This document shows, piece by piece, positions 1 through 6,236 of a stretch of DNA of 7,396 bases. Source of the stretch: Syntrophaceae bacterium CG2_30_49_12 (lineage in GTDB: Bacteria; Desulfobacterota; Syntrophia; Syntrophales; CG2-30-49-12); assembly GCA_001873675.1 (NCBI GenBank), contig MNZP01000082.1, forward strand, positions 1-7,396. Reading direction: 5' to 3'. Under the pieces are notes generated by a model. The model ran no database searches. It had not been told where the DNA came from and saw only the letters and a list, made by a program, of their open reading frames with translations. The first letter of the stretch is position 1. Each line of letters begins with the position of its first letter. The translations under genes and the position numbers were made by a program.

Positions 1-8
1 ATTGTTTA

Positions 9-182
9 TATTTTCATGCCCCTTTGTGAGCCGCGGGCTCATGAGGGTTTCACCTGAAAATACCTTTTGACAGGCGAGACGCCTGTCCTACTGGTGGATA
101 ATTGCCCTCGAAAAGTAGGTCAGGCGTCTCGCCTGACTTATTTTCATTCTCCTTTGTGAGCCAATGGCTCATGAATGTTTCA
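9..182. repeat. Two copies of a 44-bp direct repeat (9-52 and 139-182)
   Basis: The two copies lie exactly 130 bp apart and match at 37 of 44 positions. Both contain the palindrome TGAGCC-NNN-GGCTCA (27-41 and 157-171). Its 6-bp arms are identical in both copies, and the 3-bp loop differs completely (GCG versus AAT). That pattern suggests the stem is what is conserved. On the minus strand each copy also carries a ribosome-binding-site-like AAAGGRG followed by ATGAAAATA, which opens only a very short frame: 3 codons in the left copy and 19 in the right. The copies flank the inverted hairpin pair at 69-137. No transposase is visible, and the array may continue beyond the left window edge. The nature of the element is unknown. 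Confidence 0.85.
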
Positions 183-1102
183 TTATGTTCAGGCTGAAGC
201 CGAAGTTCTGGGCGGCGCTGATATTCTGATTCGGTTTTGCCCCCTTGGGAATGCGAGCGGAAGTTAATAACGAGATCACGTTTGTTGACTTTGTCGGCAG
301 TATACTGGTTGTAGGATTTGCTGAGGGTCTCAATAAACAAAGCAGATTCTGTTCGATCTGTAACAAATCCCACTTCTGCCATGATATCCTGTATCAGCGC
401 CCACGTTCCTTCTGAGGTATCGTGATAACATAAAGATAACCACCTCCCAGGTTTGAGAACCCTAAAGCATTCCCCCATAGCCCAAACCATCCACTTGCCC
501 CAATCAGCCTCCGTAATTAATCTGTGATCGCTTACTGTGATCTCTTCTTTGTGACATTCGACATCAAATCCAAGCCAAGCTTCTCATACAAAATTCAATT
601 CACCATATTGAACTTTCCCGGCATATGGGGGGTCGGTAAATATATAATCAACTATTCCTGTCGCAATTGCACTCAAATCGACTGCGCTTTGGGTGGATAT
701 CCATGCAGGGTCACAGTTGTCTGCTGAAATACGTCCTTCCAGAATTGCATTCAATTTATCACTTATTGCCTTGAAGACATTTGGCTCTTTGAATATTGGT
801 GGCAAATAGTAGGTGCCCGTAAGTATAGGATACGGGAATGACCATTTGGCGTCATATTGGCACATACGCGATGTCCCTTTGGCCATTACTGTCAGTGCGA
901 AACAAATGATGCTTGAAATTGGCGAAGCTATCGGATGGCCAACCGACCGCCATATTGACAAGGCCCATAGATTTCGTTTCGTATAAATCTCATCAATCGT
1001 CTTAATCCCATGAGGACGAAGGTCAGTCTGCCAACGTCCGAAATAAGTTGGGAACTGCTGTTGGGGATACCAATGCGGAATAATTTTCTCTTGTATCTTT
1101 AG
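50..1102 (-). pseudogene. Remnant of an amino-methyltransferase-type DNA methylase (DUF1156-like group), broken by an in-frame TGA
   Basis: A single reading frame runs from 1102 down to 53 and is interrupted once, by TGA at 584-586. The first segment holds IPHWYP, KTIDEIYTKRNLWALS and then TDPPYAGKVQYGELNFV. The DPPY motif is the catalytic motif IV of N6-adenine/N4-cytosine DNA methyltransferases. The stop falls where Trp is expected (ELNFV-[W]-EAWLGF), and the frame continues as EAWLGFDVECHKEEIT, then VLKPGRWLSLCYHDTSEGTW, then DKVNKRDLVINFR. The motif order and the RNLWAL and DLVINFR signatures suggest the large methylases found in phage-defence loci, which are usually several times longer. 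The 5' part is absent: the frame is closed by TGA (1103-1105), which overlaps the hepT stop. Homology to a methylase seems to end near 265. The last 70 or so codons run through repeat sequence. ftsY and the phosphatase end in TGA, so recoding is unlikely and this is most probably a pseudogene. The exact subfamily is uncertain. Confidence 0.85.
69..137. repeat. REP/BIME-like inverted pair of hairpins
   Basis: Two perfect 8-bp hairpins with 3-nt loops are visible: GACAGGCG-AGA-CGCCTGTC (69-87) and GTCAGGCG-TCT-CGCCTGAC (119-137). They are mirror images of each other. With their flanks (69-92 and 114-137) they form an inverted repeat matching at 22 of 24 positions around a 21-bp centre. The two mismatches fall at paired positions of the stem (A-T in one, T-A in the other), so pairing is kept. 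This is the arrangement of bacterial interspersed mosaic elements built from REP-type palindromes. Read on the minus strand, it supplies the last residues of the methylase reading frame (about GQASRL), so that protein tail is not native. Confidence 0.85.
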
Positions 1103-1105
1103 TCA

Positions 1106-1468
1106 TTATTCCTGCCTATTCGTATCAAGTGTATCGTTTTCCAGTAGTCTCCGACAGGCGGTTTCAAGCGGCCTCAGTTTGTTTTGCACCACGTCCCAGA
1201 TCACAGGAAGGCTGATACCAAAATACTCATGGACCAGTATGTTCCGCAGCCCAACTATTTTACGCCATTCAATATCCGTTGCACCGACCTTTATGGATTC
1301 CGGCAAGCGGCCAGCCGCCTCGCCAATGATCTCAAGATTCCGCACTACGGCATCCTGGGTCTTCCGGTCCTGCGCGAACGCTTCATAATCCGTTAATGCG
1401 GTGTATTCCCGGATTTGGGTGATCGCCTCCAGGATGTCGTCCAGATATAGACGGGGGTCTCTAGGCAT
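1106..1468 (-). CDS. hepT: HepT-family ribonuclease toxin (DUF86)
   Basis: This is a 120-residue, mostly helical protein with the HepT active-site signature RNILVHEY, i.e. R-X4-H-X-Y (R75, H80, Y82). HepT toxins are HEPN-superfamily ribonucleases. The Arg and His cut RNA, and the Tyr is the residue the partner MntA modifies with AMP to silence the toxin. The length is normal for the family and the catalytic motif is intact, so the toxin is probably functional. Its ATG lies inside the end of mntA (ATGCCTAG, 8-nt overlap), so the two are translationally coupled. The TAA stop abuts the methylase remnant, whose frame opens at the very next base. Such pairs are known both as toxin-antitoxin modules and as antiphage elements, and the surroundings fit a defence island. 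Upstream regulation probably comes from the promoter at 2344-2372. Confidence 0.94.
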   Translation of the reverse strand: MPRDPRLYLDDILEAITQIREYTALTDYEAFAQDRKTQDAVVRNLEIIGEAAGRLPESIKVGATDIEWRKIVGLRNILVHEYFGISLPVIWDVVQNKLRPLETACRRLLENDTLDTNRQE

Positions 1469-1757
1469 AGACCACCTCCCGTTCTATAATAGGCTTGAGA
1501 CGGGGTTTTACGGTGTCCGCTATGACCAGATCAACAGACCTCTGAAGCACCTCTTCCAGCCTAAATTTGAGATCCATATAATTATCAAAGGTAGGTTCAG
1601 CCATTTCCACGATGATGTCCACATCGCTTTCAGGGCTTTCATTTCCCCTAGCGTAGGACCCGAATACGCCGATTCGAAGCACCGTAAACCTATCACTTAG
1701 TTCACGGCTGATGTCTGCTATTTGCCTGACGACGGTTCCAGTAGTTTCATTTTTCAT
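1461..1757 (-). CDS. mntA: MntA-type minimal nucleotidyltransferase antitoxin
   Basis: This 98-residue protein has the DNA polymerase beta-type nucleotidyltransferase signature GSYARG...SDVD, matching G-S-X10-D-X-D (G33, S34, D45, D47). A likely third metal-binding acid is D76, in SVDLV. In characterised MntA-HepT pairs the enzyme transfers AMP groups from ATP to the active-site Tyr of HepT and so neutralises the RNase. All key residues are present and the length is typical. The ATG at 1757 is chosen because a GAGG-type ribosome binding site lies about 7 nt upstream; a second nearby ATG is out of frame. The gene starts 24 nt after the stop of the broken small gene 1782-2320 and overlaps hepT by 8 nt, giving one compact transcription unit. 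Confidence 0.94.
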   Translation of the reverse strand: MKNETTGTVVRQIADISRELSDRFTVLRIGVFGSYARGNESPESDVDIIVEMAEPTFDNYMDLKFRLEEVLQRSVDLVIADTVKPRLKPIIEREVVYA

Positions 1758-1781
1758 TTTTTTACCTCTTCGCCTTTTCTC

Positions 1782-2320
1782 TCATTCCCGCATTCCGCAT
1801 TCTCGAATTTCCCAGAGATGGTTTTCGGCTATCAGGTTCGTGAGCAGCGTGTAGTCGCCCCCTTCCATTTCGTGAAACATGATGATCCGGCCCCGTGACC
1901 GCCGACCCGGCAGCAGGAGCAGCACCCGGTCTTCGTCTGCCGCCATAGTCCGGAGCAGGTTCAGCTCGATGTGATAGGCAAAGATCATCTCCAGATTGGA
2001 GAGAACCAGGATGCCCTGGCCGGTGAGATTCGCGCGCAGGAACTGCTCGAAGGCCCTGGCCACATGGGCTGCCGTGGGTTCCGGATATTTGGCTTCGTTT
2101 TCCGCAAGTTGTTTGAATTCGTTGTCCGGTATGGCGTCCAGGATGCCCTTGTTGACGTTTATGGGTTTGGGGAATGGCTCCCCGTTTGTCGTCCTGGCCT
2201 GGCCAGTTTCTTGGCAAATCCGTCAAGCTGGCCGTAGGTGCCCAAAACGCCATATAAATGCCGCCCACCGGGCACGGTGAGCTTTTGCCGAAGGGCTTCG
2301 ATGATCTCAGTACTTTTCAT
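1782..2320 (-). pseudogene. Frameshifted small protein, possibly an ATPase-like (BrxF-like) defence component
   Basis: From ATG 2320 the frame reads MKSTEIIEALRQKL and on to KKLARPG, then goes out of register and stops at 2159-2161. A different frame carries the obvious continuation: PINVNKGILDAIPDNEF, then ARAFEQFLRANL, GILVLSNLEMIFAYHIELN and RGRIIMFHEMEGG. The switch point is a perfect tandem CCTGG-CCTGG (2193-2202). Removing one 5-bp copy restores one continuous 177-codon frame ending at 1782. The hydrophobic stretch GILVLSNLEMIF (about residues 101-112) followed by a Leu-rich strand and PGRR looks like a Walker-B/sensor-1 region. No Walker A P-loop is seen. This faintly resembles the small BrxF protein of BREX-3 systems, which I could not test. 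The start at 2320 is preferred over 2347 because the promoter -10 element lies at 2344-2349. It leads the operon with mntA and hepT. Gene identity: fairly sure. Function: weak. Confidence 0.6.
1783..1804. repeat. Short tandem CATTC-CG microrepeat
   Basis: Three near-identical 7-8-bp units (CATTCCCG, CATTCCG, CATTCTC) sit in a row at the 3' end of the small broken gene. They supply its last few codons, roughly ECGMRE on the minus strand. Repeats of this kind are common as intergenic filler in many bacterial genomes. The native C-terminus of the protein may therefore have been replaced or extended by the repeat. Confidence 0.6.
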
Positions 2321-2343
2321 ACTCTTTGCCCTGAATATGTGGC

Positions 2344-2372
2344 ACAATATGGCGATTCTTACCGATTGTCAA
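2344..2372 (-). promoter_or_regulatory. Sigma-70-type promoter of the small-protein/mntA/hepT operon
   Basis: On the minus strand there is a perfect TTGACA (-35, 2367-2372), a 17-nt spacer, then TATTGT (-10, 2344-2349, four of six consensus bases). Transcription would start near 2337, about 17 nt before the ATG at 2320, and the short leader contains AGGGCAAAGAG as a weak ribosome binding site. The -35 lies just past the stop of the possible ORF 2359-2490. This promoter implies that the downstream cluster is transcribed independently of the large helicase gene. Confidence 0.65.
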
Positions 2373-2490
2373 CCGCTTTTTCCTGCAAATATACGCATAA
2401 ATAGGCGATGCTTGGCTCATACACGCATGGGTGGAATTGTCTTCTCTTGTCAAAGATCGGTGAAAAACGAGTTTCATGCACAATTTCCAT
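2359..2490 (-). CDS. Possible 43-residue hypothetical protein
   Basis: The frame begins MEIVHETRFSPIFDKRRQ and ends EKAVDNR before TAA. It starts at ATG 2490 with AAAAGGG about 5 nt upstream, a good ribosome binding site. The same frame is open back to 2553 (64 codons), with an alternative ATG (MIKRAGMEIV) at 2508 that lacks an obvious binding site. The composition is protein-like (aromatics, one Pro-Cys-Val stretch, charged ends), but I recognise no family, membrane segment or motif. It fills most of the gap between the large helicase gene and the next operon. It could equally be a degraded remnant or chance. Its end overlaps the region just before the -35 element. Confidence 0.3.
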   Translation of the reverse strand: MEIVHETRFSPIFDKRRQFHPCVYEPSIAYLCVYLQEKAVDNR

Positions 2491-2536
2491 TCCTGCCCTT
2501 TTGATCATTTCGGAGCACACATCCCCAATAATCTTC

Positions 2537-2553
2537 AAAAATGGGAATTTTTT
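2537..2553 (-). terminator. Weak A/T hairpin after the TOTE gene
   Basis: On the minus strand, 16 nt past the stop of the large gene, AAAAAT and ATTTTT pair around a 4-nt TCCC loop. The stem has no G-C pairs and is therefore unstable. It could act as a poor intrinsic terminator at best. Confidence 0.2.
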
Positions 2554-2568
2554 CTAGAATCGGATGGT

Positions 2569-5478
2569 TTATTTCTGGATGCTTCCGAGTAATTCGTCGG
2601 CGATGCTTGGGTTTTCGAGCCGCATGATGCTCTCTTCCGCACGGCCGAAGCTCAATAGATTGATGCTTCCGTACCAGACGATTTTCTGATCGCAGATCGC
2701 AAATTTCTGATGAATGTTGGATTTGAATATCACCTGGATGCCTGCGGCAACCAGCAACGCCAAGGTCGCCTCCAGTGTCTGAGGGTCCCTCTCTCTGAAG
2801 TCGGCGGCCGGCCTTGTAACGACAATGGCCTTGACCTTTCTGTCCAGGGCAGCGTTCAGGAAGGGCAGCATCTGCATCACGCGCCTTTTCGTGACAAACG
2901 GACTGACGATCATGATCTCCCGCGCCGCGTTCAGCAGGTCGTTTTTGTAGACCGGCAGGAAGGTTGTGCTGTCGAAGATGATGTTCATGGAATCATCGGG
3001 AACGTTTGCCGCCCGCGCCTTGTATCCGATCGAGGCGTATCCGGCCAGCCGCTTGTGGTACATCTTCTCCAGCATGGGGACATGAATGTCGATATAGTCA
3101 TAGATACGGACCTCCCGCTTGTTTTCACAGAGCCGGTGGAGCCTGCCCGCGTATTGCTGGAGCGTTCCCTTCCAGGAGATGGGCATGGCCAGAAACAGCG
3201 TATCCAGACGGGGTTCGTCAAATCCCTCACCGATGTATCTCCCCGTCGCGATCAGGGTTAATGGTCTGTCGGCGGGTGATGAGGAGACCCTGTCCAACGC
3301 TTCCCGCGTTTCTTTCGCCCCCTTTCCGCCGGTTAAGGAAATCACGTCGGGGATACTTTCCCGCAACTTCGCGGCCAGCAATGCCACATGCGCGGTTCTC
3401 TCCGTGAGAATAAGAGCGTTGCCGCCGTTTTGAAAGCACCTCAGGACGTCCTCGGCAATACGCTCATTTCTTGGCTCATTCACGGCAATGGCCGCGTAGA
3501 GTTGCTGAATTGACGGGTCATTCCCTTCCGCTCCCGGTGGCGCCCGGAAGCCCGTCAACCGGGGAATGACATAATGGTCAAAGGGCCTCTTTTCCGCCTG
3601 TTTTCTGGCATCCACCCGGTAACGGATGGGTCCGCAATGCATGAAGATGATAGGATGGTGGCCGTCCTGCCGCGTTGGAGTGGCCGTCAAGCCATACACG
3701 GTTTTCGCATGGACGCCTTTGAGTATCTGTTCAAAACTGAAAGCCGGGACATGGTGACATTCATCAACGATCACCATGCCGTAATGCTTGACCCATTCCT
3801 TGACATCGTTGCCCCTGCTTACGGACTGCATGATCGCGATGTCGATGATGCCGCTCGGACAGAACTTGCCGGCCCCGATCTGGCCAATCAGACTTTGCTT
3901 CTTTTTTCGCCCCCTCTTTTTCTCTAAAACGGGCAGCGTTTCATCGATCTCCAGAAACTCAGTCAGTCTTGCCGTCCATTGCGAAAGCAACTGCCTGCGG
4001 TGCGTCAGGATCAACGTGTTGGTTTTCCTCTCGGCGATGAGCTTCGCGGCAATAACCGTCTTTCCGAAGGCCGTGGTTGCCGAAAGGACGCCAGTGTCGT
4101 GTTTCAGCAACTCTTCGGCGGCGGGGATCTGTTCTTCTCTCATGCTGCCGTTGAATGCAACATTGATGGTCCTTCCCGGACAGGTATGGTCCAACCATTC
4201 AGCCTTTACACCGGCCTCATCAAGCAGGTCTATGACATCCGTTTCGCACCCCCTGGGCAGGCATAGATATGTCGGGGTTTCTTCCGAGCACGAGATGATC
4301 CGCGGCTTGTCATAGGTCGGCAGCCGCAGCGCCTGAGCCTTGTAAAACTCCGGATTTCCAAAGGCGGCCAGCCTTTTGATCGCGTTCAATCCCCGTTGGG
4401 AAATCCCGGCTTTTTCGATGTAAAGCATGTTCGCTTTGACCAGCCGCACCTCTTGCGGGAAATCACTGCCAGACCATGTCATTCGCACCGTTTCCCATGG
4501 TTTCTCGGCTTCTTCATCGTCCTTTCGGAGCGCCCCCATTTCGCTTCCGGGGCTTAACTGCGGGATCAAACCCCCGATCGCCTCTGCGGACAATCTGCCG
4601 ACACCGGCCAGGAACCCCCACTGATCTTCGTAGGGTCTGAATTTTTCATCCAGAAAGATGCTGTTGCCTTGCTCCCGGGCGGCCTTTTGAAGGGGAAGGG
4701 CAATCAGGTTCCCTAATCCGCCCTTCGGGAGGGTGTCCTGATTGGGAAAGAAGCGATCGTAGGATTTGAAAGTCAGTTCATGCCTTCGGTTCATGGCGCA
4801 GGTCAGCAGAGCGGATCCGAACTTCCGCGCCAGGCTTGCCGGAATCTGTTCTTCAAAGAAAAACCACACATGCGCCCCGTTCCCGGAACGGGAACGCTCC
4901 AGGGCCACGGGGATGCCGAAAGCGACACAGACTTCCCTGAGCGTGGCGCAGTCCCCCTGCCACCCTTGTTCGTCAAAATCAACGGCCAGCAGATAGCACG
5001 TCTCGTCCCGCCGCAGGGGGTAGAGGCCAACAACAATATTACCCCGTAGATGCGACTCGATGACTTTTTCGTCCAAGGCCTCGTAAGACTGATGAAGACA
5101 GTTGATGCATTTGACTGCCGGTTTCCGGCAGAGGCCAGATTTCCATTCATTCCGGCAAACTGGCGCATACCCTGTCCTGTTTGCCCTGTTCTGCCATCTC
5201 TTGGCGTAAACATCCTCCCGTCCCTTGAACAACGACATGAACAGCCGTATCTTTTCCGTCGTGTCGAATTGGCCTGGGGTTCCCGGTTGCGGATTTTTCC
5301 CCGGCGATTCCAACACCGCAATAGCCAATGACAAATGGTTTTCGGGGTCTTGAGGCGGCTCCGGTCTCGGCGGGTCTGTTATCCCTAATCGCGCCTTCAG
5401 GATTTCATTCTCTTCCCGCAAAGAGTGGTTTTCGGCAAGCAATGCGCGGTATTTTTCCGGCAACTCGTTGACATTCAC
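2569..5478 (-). CDS. TOTE-type conflict protein: coiled coil, primase-like domain, SF2 helicase, PLD nuclease
   Basis: This is a 969-residue multidomain protein. Residues 7-33 form a short Leu/Glu-rich coiled coil. Residues 75-300 match the archaeo-eukaryotic-primase-like domain of TOTE conflict proteins: a Cys cluster C108-X8-C117-X6-C124-X2-C127 (probable zinc site), VDFD acids (D167, D169), H203 in GAHVWFF, and the conserved block KSYDRFFPNQD...GGLGNLIALPLQ. A superfamily 2 helicase follows, with ATTAFGKT (Walker A, K473), DECH (572-575), LTATP (597-601), GEGFDEPRLD and QYAGRLHR (775-782). The C-terminus is a single phospholipase-D/HKD motif, HQKFAICD...GSIN (H923, K925, D930, G937, S938, N940), normally active as a dimeric nuclease. 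All catalytic motifs are intact. It starts at GTG 5478, with AAAGGG 8 nt upstream. Inference: a DNA-processing defence effector that unwinds and cuts invading DNA. The primase-like part may synthesise or sense nucleic acid. It stands 52 nt downstream of the phosphatase gene. Confidence 0.93.
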   Translation of the reverse strand: MNVNELPEKYRALLAENHSLREENEILKARLGITDPPRPEPPQDPENHLSLAIAVLESPGKNPQPGTPGQFDTTEKIRLFMSLFKGREDVYAKRWQNRANRTGYAPVCRNEWKSGLCRKPAVKCINCLHQSYEALDEKVIESHLRGNIVVGLYPLRRDETCYLLAVDFDEQGWQGDCATLREVCVAFGIPVALERSRSGNGAHVWFFFEEQIPASLARKFGSALLTCAMNRRHELTFKSYDRFFPNQDTLPKGGLGNLIALPLQKAAREQGNSIFLDEKFRPYEDQWGFLAGVGRLSAEAIGGLIPQLSPGSEMGALRKDDEEAEKPWETVRMTWSGSDFPQEVRLVKANMLYIEKAGISQRGLNAIKRLAAFGNPEFYKAQALRLPTYDKPRIISCSEETPTYLCLPRGCETDVIDLLDEAGVKAEWLDHTCPGRTINVAFNGSMREEQIPAAEELLKHDTGVLSATTAFGKTVIAAKLIAERKTNTLILTHRRQLLSQWTARLTEFLEIDETLPVLEKKRGRKKKQSLIGQIGAGKFCPSGIIDIAIMQSVSRGNDVKEWVKHYGMVIVDECHHVPAFSFEQILKGVHAKTVYGLTATPTRQDGHHPIIFMHCGPIRYRVDARKQAEKRPFDHYVIPRLTGFRAPPGAEGNDPSIQQLYAAIAVNEPRNERIAEDVLRCFQNGGNALILTERTAHVALLAAKLRESIPDVISLTGGKGAKETREALDRVSSSPADRPLTLIATGRYIGEGFDEPRLDTLFLAMPISWKGTLQQYAGRLHRLCENKREVRIYDYIDIHVPMLEKMYHKRLAGYASIGYKARAANVPDDSMNIIFDSTTFLPVYKNDLLNAAREIMIVSPFVTKRRVMQMLPFLNAALDRKVKAIVVTRPAADFRERDPQTLEATLALLVAAGIQVIFKSNIHQKFAICDQKIVWYGSINLLSFGRAEESIMRLENPSIADELLGSIQK

Positions 5479-5497
5479 AACAGCAACCCTTTAACTT

Positions 5498-5509
5498 TTC
5501 TTATAAGAA
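5498..5509. promoter_or_regulatory. 12-bp perfect palindrome upstream of the TOTE gene
   Basis: TTCTTATAAGAA is a perfect 12-bp palindrome lying 20 nt before the GTG start, in the 52-nt gap after the phosphatase. It contains TATAAG, which could be a -10 box, but no convincing -35 is found at the right spacing. It could be an operator half-overlapping a weak promoter, or chance in an A/T-rich gap. Confidence 0.25.
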
Positions 5510-5530
5510 CTATATCGAGCTTTCTGTTTC

Positions 5531-6172
5531 TCAGACTTGATGTATTTTAATCTCCGGCAGTTCTACGCAAGTCAGTTTCCCACCATAAACAGCCCCGGTA
5601 TCAATTCCTATCTTATTTACACCCACCAGAGGCACAGAAAATGGTGTATGGCCAAAGACCACGATCTTTCCAAAATCATAGGCGGAAGCTATAAACTCAT
5701 TCCTTATCCATAAAATATCGTCTCTGTCCTGCTGTTCGAGAGGGATGCCGGGCTTCAAACCGGCATGGACAAAGATATAATCATCTGTCTCATAGTAGGG
5801 ATAAAGGGAGTTGAAGAATTGCAAATGACTTTCCGGAATATTCGTCGTATTACCATCACATGTCCCGTTGAGACCGTACGACAAGAGGGTGCTCATCCCA
5901 CCGTTGCTCAAGAAGATTTTCCTGTTTATCTTTTCAAGATAGTAGTCGAGGAATAGCTGCTCGTGGTTTCCCAGAAGGCATATAACCTTGTTCACAGTTC
6001 TCTTGATACGTAGGATCAGATCAACAACACCACAGGCATCGGGGCCTCTGTCAATATAATCTCCCACAAAGACAAGTGTATCAGCCACCGGATCGATCTT
6101 GAGCAGGGTCATCATCTCCTTCAGCTTGAACAGGCAACTATGGATATCACCAACGGCAAATATTTTTCCCAT
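5531..6172 (-). CDS. Calcineurin-like serine/threonine protein phosphatase (PPP family)
   Basis: This 213-residue metallophosphoesterase carries the full PPP-family motif series: GDIHSC (D9, H11), GDYIDRG (D38, D41, R42), GNHE (N69, H70), HAGL (H136), GHT (H175) and the closing DTGAVYGGKL. These residues hold two metal ions and hydrolyse phosphate esters. The small cytosolic bacterial enzymes of this group (PrpA/PrpE/ApaH-like) act on phosphoproteins or on dinucleoside tetraphosphates, and the sequence alone does not decide between these. The first motif has Ser instead of the common Gly (GDIHS rather than GDIHG), a tolerated variant. It starts at ATG 6172 with only a weak purine-rich binding site. 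It follows ftsY by 64 nt and probably shares its transcript. It ends in TGA, evidence for the standard code. Confidence 0.92.
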   Translation of the reverse strand: MGKIFAVGDIHSCLFKLKEMMTLLKIDPVADTLVFVGDYIDRGPDACGVVDLILRIKRTVNKVICLLGNHEQLFLDYYLEKINRKIFLSNGGMSTLLSYGLNGTCDGNTTNIPESHLQFFNSLYPYYETDDYIFVHAGLKPGIPLEQQDRDDILWIRNEFIASAYDFGKIVVFGHTPFSVPLVGVNKIGIDTGAVYGGKLTCVELPEIKIHQV

Positions 6173-6236
6173 ATCTTGTTGTCGTCGTGTTGCTTTCGTT
6201 TGGATGGTTACCCCTTATCACCCAAACCTTCCGTCC

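Noticed and set aside
9..182. CRISPR array
   Set aside because: Only two repeat copies with many mismatches, the interval between them is itself palindromic, and no cas genes are present.
584..586. TGA read as Trp (alternative code) or as selenocysteine in the methylase
   Set aside because: ftsY and the phosphatase end in TGA at expected C-termini, the position fits Trp rather than Cys/Sec, and the gene is also 5'-truncated, so pseudogenisation is simpler.
1782..2268. A continuous minus-strand ORF of 168 codons (MGGIYMAFWAPT...) in the third frame over the small gene
   Set aside because: Arg/Gly/His/Pro-rich shadow translation. The two other frames together give hydrophobic-core, protein-like sequence joined at a 5-bp duplication.
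2537..2553. Strong intrinsic terminator after the TOTE gene
   Set aside because: The stem is only A/T pairs with a short T run; kept only as a low-confidence entry.
2710..3261. Long plus-strand ORF opposite the TOTE gene
   Set aside because: It is antisense to a gene with complete catalytic motifs, has no recognisable domain, and is explained by the GC-rich codon use of the opposite strand.
3788..4315. Plus-strand ORF of 175 codons opposite the helicase domain
   Set aside because: Low-complexity Ser/Leu-rich composition without motifs; a shadow of the helicase frame.
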